This document shows positions 45,401-52,993 of a stretch of DNA of 55,306 nt, piece after piece (position 1 is the first letter of the stretch; the number at the start of each line of letters is the position of its first letter). The notes under the pieces were generated by a model. It did not search any database and was not told where the DNA came from. It saw nothing but the letters and a program-made list of their open reading frames with translations. The position numbers and the translations under genes were made by a program. The stretch comes from an uncultured Verrucomicrobiota bacterium (GTDB taxonomy: Bacteria; Verrucomicrobiota; Kiritimatiellia; SS1-B-03-39; UBA6053): NCBI GenBank assembly GCA_937127435.1, contig CAKZLZ010000232.1:1-55306 (forward strand). Direction: 5' to 3'.

Positions 45401-45756
45401 TGCCCTGAGACCTCTAGTACTTCCAGCTGGGTTCCTTCACACAGGTACAGAAATTTGAGAGAGGCCGCTGGATAAAAGTCCTTTAAATACTTTTTATACA
45501 GGGCAAGTTTTTCTACCAGTTCCGGGCTGTCAATGCCTTCCACGTCCATATGGTGACGCTTCATTAACTCAATTTCGGATCCGGTGAGAGATTCGGCAAA
45601 GATTTGCGCCTGTTGAAGGAGATCTTTTTCTGTGTGTTTTTGGTGAAAATTCACTTCCAGAAAAGACACCAGCAAGCTGCAACTTATGACTATAAGCCAT
45701 AAGAAAAAAATAACGGGGCTAAAAACACCATTTGGATTGTTCTTTTCTGTATTCAC
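42385..45756 (-). CDS. CHASE/PAS hybrid histidine kinase
   Basis: This 1123-residue protein has four membrane segments (about 14-34, 188-208, 220-240, 472-492). An extracytoplasmic CHASE-like sensor (about 255-460; RTGVWYWIPRP) lies between the last two. Two PAS domains (about 515-615 and 625-740) are followed by HisKA with H765 in GGIAHDFNN, HATPase (about 880-1000) and a C-terminal receiver (about 1003-1120) with phosphoacceptor Asp in LLTDVLMPDMTG and Lys in FLIKPF. It senses an external signal and relays phosphate; the target regulator is not identifiable here. Confidence 0.88.
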   Translation of the reverse strand: MNTEKNNPNGVFSPVIFFLWLIVISCSLLVSFLEVNFHQKHTEKDLLQQAQIFAESLTGSEIELMKRHHMDVEGIDSPELVEKLALYKKYLKDFYPAASLKFLYLCEGTQLEVLEVSGQKQEAAAGQRDLWKKAILQKNYAPLRFERGLSILHPLYALDVDCENMVACIYAPKATRIHSQDVDPLWLGFLYFTGYTGIFAVCIILGFWIKNNQREPVKWNAVICGFGVFCIGTLFSFQFSEIANHVEENARIRAFEDYAASVTSRIRERLVGIETRSLQHLVAFIEASDDVTAHEFIRFTRGFNSSKRTGVWYWIPRPPEGESPLIKYNSQNEVQNLKIVDTFPHETDVVEEILSQSRRENHILASDIHTCEMHSEPIIFVAHPTWNGEGFQGWVANTISLNMLSSEGLRLGNLNPDSVDLNIFEMKMASQIPASSIHSHAFIRPAFIFNRLYLIHASPTPLYKTLYPIELNVWVLVSGGFISLIISILVYQNLLRNHLLESKVRERTLSLDNLLHKHLNITNNLPLGLALCEDGIPCEMNPKMLTWFKTQDDLKNQIAPIINEELLSGKKFKSLVPLQTQFGKRQMKCTALTLPKEQGKNQHLILLEDWTEQLRSEQALTEKKIELERLFNSSTDLMCISTLDGTFLNLNPQWEETLGHPISEMTGQKWSHFVQEADREQAKKLLQRICDGAQTQNFTLRFSDRQGEEVWLEWKATREGNLIHANVRDITARINAEEKNRSMREHVSRAQKMESIGRLAGGIAHDFNNSLQVIIGNAQLVLSRPEIPKLQKTQLQDILKAADRSARLTRQLLGFAMKQHIQADPTNLNEKLHEMEPMFKAILGDQIQVVWQLSSDLANVKMDSGQLEQICVSLLENARDAMPKGGHLTLSTENRDYTQRKPDDLVIDLAAGHYICFSIRDTGSGIDNALLPTLFEPFSTTQDPSKGSGLGLATVYGILQQNNGSIRVESKPGSGTLMEILLPQLSETIAVPTEPVNEGAVPGKILVVDDNPQILQLASMVLKELKYRVLSSSSPVDALNIIKEDPEVSLLLTDVLMPDMTGQDLYEEGLVHRPNLKCIFMSGYSSDVVEANFLQPGKCTFLIKPFTLEAVKEAVADLLKPPG

Positions 45757-45791
45757 CTATTGATATTTTCTATAGAACCAATTTTGAGATG

Positions 45792-46502
45792 TCAAGGTGT
45801 GTGATCTTCGGCTTTGCCTGTTTCCCGAATTCTTACCGGAGAAAAACTGCGGCGGTGTATGGGGCAGGGGCCCCATTTGTCCAGGGCGGCGATATGTTTG
45901 CGGGTTCCATACCCTTTATGCTGTGCAAAATGATATTCAGGATATTTCAGGTCCAGCTCTCTCATGATCCTGTCCCGGGTTTCCTTGGCCACAATACTGG
46001 CCGCCGCAATGGAAAAGCACCGCCGGTCCCCTTTGATCATAGAGCGGCTGTCGACCGGCAATCCCTGCACCGGAAGTCCATCCACCAATGCCAATTCCGG
46101 AAGTTCTTTCAGGTCCAATAAAGCCTTCCGCATCGCGAGGTGGGTGGCGCGAAGGATGTTGAGTTCGTCAATTTCAGTGCTGTCACAACAGCCAACTCCC
46201 ACGAAAACCCCCGGGTAATTCAGAATTTCGGGCAGCAGGGCCGCCCGTTTTTTTGCCGAGAGGATTTTTGAATCCTGAATGCCCGCAATGATATCCGCGG
46301 GTTCCCCTTTCAGGCAAGCGGCCGGGAACATCACTGCGGCTGCAACCACCGGACCGGCCAGAGGACCCCGTCCGGCCTCATCCACCCCTGCGACACGAAA
46401 AACGCCGCTTTGGAGGGCGGCGTGTTCGGCGGCCAGCAGGCCGTTTTCGATCTCGAAGAGATCAGGTGATTTTTGCTTTTTTACCTTTGAGGCCACGGGC
46501 AT
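45792..46502 (-). CDS. rnhB: ribonuclease HII
   Basis: This protein of about 236 residues removes ribonucleotides and RNA primers from DNA-RNA hybrids. Hallmarks are VAGVDEAGRGPLAGPV (with catalytic Asp and Glu), DSKILSAKKR, ALVDGLPV and a late SIVAKETRD region, followed by HKGYGTRKH. The start is uncertain: the frame is open to a GTG at 46526, the ATG at 46502 overlaps rplS by 41 bases, and neither has a clear Shine-Dalgarno sequence. rplS-rnhB adjacency is common in bacteria. The N-terminal extension ahead of the catalytic core is about 30 residues longer than in the shortest homologues. Confidence 0.93.
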   Translation of the reverse strand: MPVASKVKKQKSPDLFEIENGLLAAEHAALQSGVFRVAGVDEAGRGPLAGPVVAAAVMFPAACLKGEPADIIAGIQDSKILSAKKRAALLPEILNYPGVFVGVGCCDSTEIDELNILRATHLAMRKALLDLKELPELALVDGLPVQGLPVDSRSMIKGDRRCFSIAAASIVAKETRDRIMRELDLKYPEYHFAQHKGYGTRKHIAALDKWGPCPIHRRSFSPVRIRETGKAEDHTP

Positions 46503-46797
46503 AATAGAGTTTTGCGCGACGGACACTGCCCTGACGCTCTACTTCGATTTTTTCTACTGCAGGTGCGTGAATCGGGAATACCTTTTCAACCCCTTCACCG
46601 TAAGAAATGCGGCGGACGGTGAAAGTTTCAGTTGCGCCATGGCCGTCACGGGCAATGACTGTACCGGAGAAAATCTGGGTACGAACGTTGTTACCTTCCT
46701 GAATGCGTACGTGCACCTTTACGGCGTCGCCAACGGCAAATTCGGGCATTTCGGCTTTTTGGTTTTCTGAATGAATTTTTTCTAAAAGTGTGCTCAC
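46462..46797 (-). CDS. rplS: 50S ribosomal protein L19
   Basis: This 111-residue protein shows the L19 pattern: PEFAVGDAVKVHVRIQEGN, QIFSGTVIARDG, FTVRRISYGEGVEKVFPIHAP and RRAKLYYARGLKGKKAKI. L19 sits at the interface between subunits. Length is typical, with a slightly short C-terminus. A promoter candidate is at 46840-46867. The gene end overlaps the start of rnhB, so the two are one unit. Confidence 0.97.
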   Translation of the reverse strand: MSTLLEKIHSENQKAEMPEFAVGDAVKVHVRIQEGNNVRTQIFSGTVIARDGHGATETFTVRRISYGEGVEKVFPIHAPAVEKIEVERQGSVRRAKLYYARGLKGKKAKIT

Positions 46798-46839
46798 GTG
46801 GATTCTCTTGTTCTAAAGGTTGTTGTGTGAAAGGGGGTC

Positions 46840-46867
46840 AAAATAGGGACACAGGCGTTTTCGTCAA
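46840..46867 (-). promoter_or_regulatory. candidate sigma-70-type promoter for rplS-rnhB
   Basis: On the minus strand TTGACG (46867-46862) is followed after 16 bases by TATTTT (46845-46840). The predicted start is about 36 bases before the rplS ATG. This is an acceptable match but not the optimal 17-base spacing. Confidence 0.5.
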
Positions 46868-46955
46868 GCAGAATGGTTAGAAAAATGCACCGTCTCGTTG
46901 TTCGAGAGGTTCTTTTAGGGTTGAATCTCCTGATTGCAAAGCTTTAACTTGCATA

Positions 46956-47789
46956 ATGTTCCCCTCATTGTTGCCCTGGATTCGATTAACCCGTTTACCT
47001 GCTGTTTTAACTGTTCCCGGTGATGTTTGGGTGGGCTCCGCTCTGGCCGGAAGGGAAATGTCCCTTGCACAGACGCTTTCCGTGGCCCTTTTATACCTTT
47101 ACGGCATGGTGCTCAATGATGTGGTGGATGAACCCCGTGACCGGATACATAAACCCAAACGCCCTCTGCCGGCGGGTGAAATTAGCAAAACGGCCGCGTT
47201 AGTGTTCTGTATCCTGCTCGCCATCTTTGCCTTTGTTTTCCAGCCGGGTTCTCCCCCGGTTTTTTATCTGTGGATCTTGATTACGGCTTATACTTTTTTG
47301 AAAGATGTAAATGTGTGGCTGGGCGCTGTTTTAATGGCTTCGTGTCGTGTTTGCGTGCTCTGGATCGGGGCCGGTGCGCCCTCGGCATGGAAACCGTTGC
47401 TCCCGCTGTTTGTCCTTTGGGGGCTGCTTATCCTGGGAATCACCCTGATGGCGGACCGGGAAAAGCGTGAAACCGTATGGAGTACGCAGGGTGCAGCCGC
47501 GCTGACGCTGCTGTGGCTGGCCGCGCCTCTGCTGGCGCTTACGCTCGGCCATCCCCGGTATCTGGTCTTCTTTCCCTGGGTGATGCTGGCGGTTTTGGGG
47601 TTCCAGAATTTTGTCCAAATTAAGCACCAGGGGGAAATGCACCCCCGCAATACCGGACAGTGGTTGTCCATGTTAATTCCTCTGCAGGCCGCTTTTCTCT
47701 TTGCGCTGGCCCCCATTTGGCAAGGCATCCTGATTCTCTGCCTGTGGCCTCTGCTCCGTTGGAGTATTCGCAAGATGCAGATTTCCTGA
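46956..47789 (+). CDS. UbiA-family prenyltransferase-like membrane protein
   Basis: This 277-residue protein has about eight membrane helices. The first Asp-rich UbiA motif is present as NDVVDEPRDRIHKPKRPLPAG (about 49-69), preceded by an RLPAVLTVPGD start. The second motif, normally DxxxDxxxD, is only weakly represented (MADREKRE, about 168-175). Members attach or modify polyprenyl groups on quinone or lipid precursors. The VPGD start and atypical second motif resemble the EboC/SCO3242-type branch, whose substrates are not defined. It is divergent from rplS and stands alone. Confidence 0.8.
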   Translation: MFPSLLPWIRLTRLPAVLTVPGDVWVGSALAGREMSLAQTLSVALLYLYGMVLNDVVDEPRDRIHKPKRPLPAGEISKTAALVFCILLAIFAFVFQPGSPPVFYLWILITAYTFLKDVNVWLGAVLMASCRVCVLWIGAGAPSAWKPLLPLFVLWGLLILGITLMADREKRETVWSTQGAAALTLLWLAAPLLALTLGHPRYLVFFPWVMLAVLGFQNFVQIKHQGEMHPRNTGQWLSMLIPLQAAFLFALAPIWQGILILCLWPLLRWSIRKMQIS

Positions 47790-47893
47790 ATCCGCCCGGA
47801 ACCCTCGCCAAGGGTGGGGGCTGCCCTCTTTCAACCCCAGACTGTGTCCACCGTCAACCGCCAGGTTCTGGCCGGTTCACATGGGAATTCTTG

Positions 47894-47912
47894 CAGGCAA
47901 AGGCCTGTTTTT
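47894..47912 (+). terminator. weak candidate terminator downstream of the UbiA-like gene
   Basis: CAGGC (47894-47898) and GCCTG (47903-47907) form a 5-bp stem with a 4-base loop and a TTTTT run. It lies about 105 bases after the stop codon. The 47790-47989 gap holds nothing else I can support. Confidence 0.35.
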
Positions 47913-47989
47913 ATGCTTCGGCTCAACTTTTTTTCCTTCTCCGGAGATGGGCGGCTTCTGCATGCGGTGATTTCATTGGACCCATATTC

Positions 47990-49099
47990 TTATGCCATGC
48001 GATGTCGGAAAAGTTTTCCAGCCATCACCATGCAAATAACTCCGATAAGGGCCATCGGCCAGAATTGTGGCCAAAGCAAGCCAACGGATGCCCCTTCCAG
48101 AAAGACGCCGCGCAGGATCACCAGGAAGTAACGCAGCGGATTGATGAGGGTCAGTTTCTGCAGCAGCGCCGGCATGTTGGCGATCGGGGTCGAGAAGCCG
48201 GAGAGGATGATCGCAGGCACGAAAAAGAGAAACGCACCGAGCAGGCCCTGCTGCTGCGTGACGGCCAGCGACGAAATCATCAGCCCCACACCGATCGAAG
48301 AGAGCAGGAACAAGAGCAGTCCGATATACAGCGCAAGCAGGCTGCCGAGCAGCGGCACCTTGAACCAGAAGACGATGATCAAAATGATGACGGTGGCTTC
48401 CATCAGGCCGATGATGACCGCCGGAAGGGCTTTTCCTAACAATATTTCCGAGGGGTGCAGCGGGGTGACCAGCAGTTGGTCAAAGGTGCCGGCCTCCCGT
48501 TCGCGGGCGACAGACAGCGCGGTGATGAGTAGGGTCACCAGTAGCGTCAACAGACCGACGATGCCGGGAACAATGAACCAGCGGCTGACCAGATTCGGGT
48601 TGTACCATGACCGCACCGCCAGGCGGGCGGGCAGCGTACCGCCGCCGTGTTCATTCATCCAGCTGGTATTGAAGGATGAAACAACAGACTGCACATCATT
48701 GAGAATCAGCATGGCGGTGTTCGAGTTCCGTCCGTCCACATTCGCCTGGAGGGATGCGGACTGTCCCAGCGCCAGCTTGCGGCTGAAGTCGGACGGAATG
48801 CGCAGGATCAGCAGCACGCGTTTGTTGTCTATTTCCGGTGCGATCTGCGCATCGCCGTCGAGTTGCGCGATGCAGTCAAAGGTTTCGGAATGCTCGAAGC
48901 GCGCGAGCAGTTCACGCGAGGCCGCGCCGCGATCTTCATTCAGAACCGCGTAGCGGATATGGTTCAGGTCGTAGGTCGCCGCATAGCCGAAGACAATCAA
49001 CTGGATCAACGGCGGCGCAATCAGCACCAGCCGGCTTTTCTTGTCTTTGAGTACGGCCAGCAGCTCTTTGATGATTAATGCTTTTAGATGGGTCCACAT
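47990..49099 (-). CDS. ABC-2 efflux permease (YbhR-like)
   Basis: This 369-residue ABC-2 permease has one N-terminal membrane helix, a large periplasmic loop (about 45-170) and five C-terminal helices with GLLTLLVTLLITALSVAREREAGTFDQLLVTPL in the coupling region. It is the second permease of the operon, three bases after the first, and the last gene. Two different permeases probably form a heterodimer driven by the fused ATPase upstream (inference from YbhFSR of E. coli). Confidence 0.88.
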   Translation of the reverse strand: MWTHLKALIIKELLAVLKDKKSRLVLIAPPLIQLIVFGYAATYDLNHIRYAVLNEDRGAASRELLARFEHSETFDCIAQLDGDAQIAPEIDNKRVLLILRIPSDFSRKLALGQSASLQANVDGRNSNTAMLILNDVQSVVSSFNTSWMNEHGGGTLPARLAVRSWYNPNLVSRWFIVPGIVGLLTLLVTLLITALSVAREREAGTFDQLLVTPLHPSEILLGKALPAVIIGLMEATVIILIIVFWFKVPLLGSLLALYIGLLLFLLSSIGVGLMISSLAVTQQQGLLGAFLFFVPAIILSGFSTPIANMPALLQKLTLINPLRYFLVILRGVFLEGASVGLLWPQFWPMALIGVICMVMAGKLFRHRMA

Positions 49100-49102
49100 A
49101 AA

Positions 49103-50254
49103 TTAATCCAATCGTTTGACGGTACGCTTTCGGGCGACCCCGAGGAAAAAGGCGCAGAAGAGAATCAGTGCCAGCGAATTGAGTAAAATGACCTTCCAGA
49201 CGTTGCCGGCCAGGAAGATTGTCTGTAGAATCGATACGTAATAACGCGCCGGCAGCAGATAGGTCACGATCTGGATCGCCCGCGGCATGCTGTTGATATC
49301 AAATATGAAACCGGATAGCATGAATGCCGGCAGAAAGGTGACGATGATTGCGACCTGTCCGGCCACAAACTGATTACGAGCGACAGTTGAAATGGTCAGC
49401 CCCATCCCCAGTGAGGCAATCAAAAACAGCGAAGAGCTAATGAAAAGAATAGGGAGTGATCCCTTCAGGGGAACATTAAACTGCCAGACGGCCATGCCCA
49501 CTGATAGTGCCAATCCGCCAATACCGAGCATAAAGTAGGGCAACAGCTTGCCGAGCAGGATCTCTTTGGCTGTGACCGGCGTTACCATCAGCGCTTCCAT
49601 GGTGCCGCGTTCCCATTCGCGCGCCACCACCATGGCTGTTAGCAGTGCACCGATCAGAGTCATGATGACGGCGATCAGTCCGGGGACCAGAAAATTCTGA
49701 CTGCGAAGTTCGGCATTAAACCAGATGCGCTGTTGAAGTTGGACCGGCAGGGTCTGTTCGACTCCCTGTGCGGCGGCATGGTGTTGCAACCAAGACAGCC
49801 AGGCGCCATTGACGTAGCCTTCGATGATATGTGCAGTGTTGGCGTCGACACCGTTGATGATGACCCCGATGGGAGCCTCGGCCCCGGCCAGTAACTTTTC
49901 TTCAAAGTCGCTGCGCAGCCAGACGATGCCGTCGACCCTATGCGTAATCAATGCCAGTTCGGCCTCCTGAATGGTTCCAAAGCGCTGCGGTGATAAATAC
50001 GCCGATTGTTCAAACGCCCCGGCAAACGCCGCCGCTTCGGGCGAGGGACTTTCCACCACGATTCCCAGCGGGACATGTTTGGCATCCAGCGATATACCGT
50101 AGCCGAACAGGAGCAACAGCAGCACCGGCAACACGAAGGCGATGGCAATGCTCGAGGGATCGCGGATGATCTGCCGCGCCTCTTTGCGGAGCATGCCGCG
50201 CAAACGCATCGGGGCGGCCCGTCGTGCCGGATCAGGCTTACGCAGAATCGGCAT
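49103..50254 (-). CDS. ABC-2 efflux permease (YbhS-like)
   Basis: This 383-residue ABC-2 permease has an N-terminal helix (LPVLLLLLFGYGISL), a periplasmic loop and five C-terminal helices with MVVAREWERGTMEALMVTPV. I chose the ATG at 50254 because GGGAGGA lies 6 bases before it. An in-frame ATG at 50275 is possible but has no such signal. It overlaps the end of the ATPase gene by 17 bases. Its partner permease follows directly. Confidence 0.88.
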   Translation of the reverse strand: MPILRKPDPARRAAPMRLRGMLRKEARQIIRDPSSIAIAFVLPVLLLLLFGYGISLDAKHVPLGIVVESPSPEAAAFAGAFEQSAYLSPQRFGTIQEAELALITHRVDGIVWLRSDFEEKLLAGAEAPIGVIINGVDANTAHIIEGYVNGAWLSWLQHHAAAQGVEQTLPVQLQQRIWFNAELRSQNFLVPGLIAVIMTLIGALLTAMVVAREWERGTMEALMVTPVTAKEILLGKLLPYFMLGIGGLALSVGMAVWQFNVPLKGSLPILFISSSLFLIASLGMGLTISTVARNQFVAGQVAIIVTFLPAFMLSGFIFDINSMPRAIQIVTYLLPARYYVSILQTIFLAGNVWKVILLNSLALILFCAFFLGVARKRTVKRLD

Positions 50255-51983
50255 CGGTGTTCCTCCCGGTTTCATGCTTTTTGATCAGCTCCACAAATGC
50301 ATCCTCCATGCTGGGATCCGGTATTTTTTCCGACTGAACCCGCGCGCGCAGTGCGTCCGGCGTGCCCCCGGCCAGGATTTCTCCTTCGGCCATAATGACC
50401 AGACGGTCGCAGTACTCGGCCTCCTCCATAAAGTGGGTGGTGACCAGCACAGTGACCCCTTCGTCAGCCAGGGTGGCAATGCGGTGCCAGAATTCGCGGC
50501 GCGCCAGCGGATCGACCCCCGAAGTGGGTTCATCGAGAAAAAGAATTTTCGGCCGGTGCATCAGGGCTGCCGCCAGGGCCAGTCGCTGTTTATAGCCGAG
50601 GGGAAGTTCCTTGCTTCTGCTTTTGGCGTACTGCTTCAGTTCAAATTCTTGCATTGCCCAGTCGATTTGTGAACGCTGGGCGTCCCCGCGCAGTCCATAG
50701 GCGCTGCTGAAAAACCGCAGGTTTTCGAGCACCGACAAATCGCCGTATAACGAAAACTTCTGCGCCATATATCCAATGCGGGCCCGGGCTTTGGCGGGCG
50801 CGTGACGCAGATCGAGTCCGGCCACTTTCAATTGCCCGTCCGTGGGAGGCAACAGGCCGCAGAGCATGCGGAAAGTTGTGGATTTTCCGGCCCCGTTGGC
50901 GCCGAGCAGACCAAACACCTCCCCGGCTTTTACCGAGAAGCTGATGTTCTTTACGGCGTGAAACGAGCCGAAGCTTTTGGCGATCCTGTCGACCGTGATC
51001 ACATCGTCATGGTTTGTTTCCGCACGGTCGGGTGAAGCCCCGGGCAGGGTGGGGGATCCGTCTTTCTCCCGCAGCAGGCTGATAAAGCTGTCTTCAAAAC
51101 GGGGCGGAACTGCTTCGATCCGGATATCCTCCGGAAACCCCGCAGGATCCGGTTGCATGCCGTTTTTCATTACGATCCGTACGCCGGTGCGCTGGATGGT
51201 GGCGTCGATGACGCCGGGAGAGCGGGCGAGTCGCCCCTGGAGTGTTCGTTTGTTCAGTGAGGGCAGGGTGACCTGAAAACTGCGGCCTGCCAGGTTGCGG
51301 CTGAACTCTGCCGGTGCCCCCTGTCCGAGAAGTTCCCCTTTGTGCAGCAGAATGACTTCCTGACAGCGTTCCGCTTCGTCCAGATAGGCTGTACTCAACA
51401 GGGCGGTCATATTTTCTTCGTGCACCAGCCGGGAAACAATAGACCACAATTCGCGGCGTGAAACCGGATCGACGCCCACCGTCGGCTCATCCAGTAGCAA
51501 TAGTTGCGGAGGGCGCACCAGCACGCAGGCCAGCCCGAGTTTTTGTTTCATGCCCCCGGAAAGTTTGCCCGCCAGCCTTTTGGTGAATGGGGCGAGTCCG
51601 GTCAGTTTGGTTAGCGCCGAGTAGCGGGTAGGGCGCTCCGCATCCGGCAGCCCCTGAAGATCCGCGTAAAGGTCAAGATTTTCCTGCACCGTCAGGTCTT
51701 CATAGAGCCCGAAGCGCTGCGGCATGTAGCCCATCACATGCTGAACCTGCAACGGTGATTTAACGGCATCAATGCCGAGCACGGAGATGCCGCCACTGTC
51801 GGGAACCAGCAGACCGGCGATCAACCGCATCAAGGTGGTTTTGCCGGCCCCGTCGGGTCCGATCAAACCGGTGATACTGCCCGCCCGGACTTTCAGGCTG
51901 ATGTCCTGCAACGCCGGAACATCCGCAAAACCTTTGCTGACTTTGCGGAGGTCAAGGACAGAATTTTCGCCCGGCGTCTCCAT
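50238..51983 (-). CDS. fused double ABC ATPase (YbhF-like)
   Basis: This 581-residue protein has two ABC domains in tandem. Domain 1 (about 8-235) has Walker A GPDGAGKTT, signature LSGGMKQKLGLA and Walker B LLLLDEPTVGVDP. Domain 2 (about 330-560) has GANGAGKST, a degenerate signature LPLGYKQRLALA and ILFLDEPTSGVDP. The GPDGAGKTT variant in domain 1 is typical of the YbhF family. Both domains look able to hydrolyse ATP. It powers the two ABC-2 permeases that follow. It starts 2 bases after the adaptor gene. Confidence 0.9.
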   Translation of the reverse strand: METPGENSVLDLRKVSKGFADVPALQDISLKVRAGSITGLIGPDGAGKTTLMRLIAGLLVPDSGGISVLGIDAVKSPLQVQHVMGYMPQRFGLYEDLTVQENLDLYADLQGLPDAERPTRYSALTKLTGLAPFTKRLAGKLSGGMKQKLGLACVLVRPPQLLLLDEPTVGVDPVSRRELWSIVSRLVHEENMTALLSTAYLDEAERCQEVILLHKGELLGQGAPAEFSRNLAGRSFQVTLPSLNKRTLQGRLARSPGVIDATIQRTGVRIVMKNGMQPDPAGFPEDIRIEAVPPRFEDSFISLLREKDGSPTLPGASPDRAETNHDDVITVDRIAKSFGSFHAVKNISFSVKAGEVFGLLGANGAGKSTTFRMLCGLLPPTDGQLKVAGLDLRHAPAKARARIGYMAQKFSLYGDLSVLENLRFFSSAYGLRGDAQRSQIDWAMQEFELKQYAKSRSKELPLGYKQRLALAAALMHRPKILFLDEPTSGVDPLARREFWHRIATLADEGVTVLVTTHFMEEAEYCDRLVIMAEGEILAGGTPDALRARVQSEKIPDPSMEDAFVELIKKHETGRNTDADSA

Positions 51984-51985
51984 GG

Positions 51986-52993
51986 TTATTTATCCTTGGA
52001 AGCATCGGCAATTAAATGCACGGTGGCGGGCATGCCCAAGCGCAGTTCGTTTTGCGGATTGTCGGCAAAAATCCGGATCTGATACACCAGTCGTGTGCGC
52101 AGATCTGTAGTTTCCACCTGTTTTGGGGTAAACTCCGATGCCGGGGAAATATACCCGACCCGGCCTTTATATACTTTGCCGGGAAAACTGTCCGTTTGGA
52201 TTTCAGCCGCCATCCCTTCGAAAACTTTACCCAGGTCAGTTTCTGGGACGTAGGCACGCACCCAGACCGGATTGTTTAACGCCAAGGTATAAACGGGACG
52301 TTGGGGCGAAGCCATGTCGCCCGGCTCCAGAATACGGTTTTGAATAATTCCGTCGGTGGATGCGGTTAGTTTGCAGTCGGCCAACTCCTGTTGCGCCAGC
52401 TTCAGCGATGCTTCATAGAATTGTAGTTGAGCCTTCGCCGCTGCAATATCTTCTTTGCGGGGACCTTGTACAGCCAGTTCGGTGGACTGCTCGAGGACTT
52501 CCGAATTCGCACGTGCCATCTCCACGGCAGTGCGGGCGCTGTCGAGTTGCTGCTGCGAGACGTAATCTTCTTTGGCCAGGGCTTGGGTTCGCGTTTGTTT
52601 TTGCACTGCATCCGTCAACGCGGCTTCGGCACCGCGCAGCTGTGCCTTCGCCTTTGCGATTTCTTCAGGACGGCTTCCGGCCAGCATCTGTGCCACCATC
52701 TGTTTTTGCGTGGCGACTTGCGCCTGTGCTTTGGCGACCGACGCTTCATAGCGTGTGGCATCCAGCACCGCAAGCAACTGCCCCTTGGTTACGGCATCCC
52801 CTTCCTGTACCAGCATTTGCTCAATGCGGCCGGTGCTGTAGAAGGCCGTCTGAACCTGACGGATATCCACGTTTCCATAGAAGGTCAGTTCTCCGTTTGT
52901 GGTATGCTCTTTTTTGAAAATCATCACCCCGGCAATGATCCCAAGGATCAGCAAAACAGGGAGGATTTTAGGCAGGACTTTTTTAATACTCAT
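51986..52993 (-). CDS. HlyD-type membrane-fusion protein (YbhG-like)
   Basis: This 335-residue protein has a short N-terminal membrane anchor (about 8-25), a lipoyl half-domain (VQEGDAVTKGQLLAVLDAT near 60), a coiled coil (about 80-205), the second half (TASTDGIIQNR near 212) and a beta-barrel domain. It bridges the inner-membrane pump to TolC. It overlaps the TolC gene by 4 bases (ATGA). Confidence 0.9.
   Translation of the reverse strand: MSIKKVLPKILPVLLILGIIAGVMIFKKEHTTNGELTFYGNVDIRQVQTAFYSTGRIEQMLVQEGDAVTKGQLLAVLDATRYEASVAKAQAQVATQKQMVAQMLAGSRPEEIAKAKAQLRGAEAALTDAVQKQTRTQALAKEDYVSQQQLDSARTAVEMARANSEVLEQSTELAVQGPRKEDIAAAKAQLQFYEASLKLAQQELADCKLTASTDGIIQNRILEPGDMASPQRPVYTLALNNPVWVRAYVPETDLGKVFEGMAAEIQTDSFPGKVYKGRVGYISPASEFTPKQVETTDLRTRLVYQIRIFADNPQNELRLGMPATVHLIADASKDK

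Noticed and set aside
47790..47989. remnant of a gene between the prenyltransferase and the efflux operon
   Set aside because: The translated fragments in all frames overlap the complement of the permease gene or lack protein character; nothing recognisable remains.
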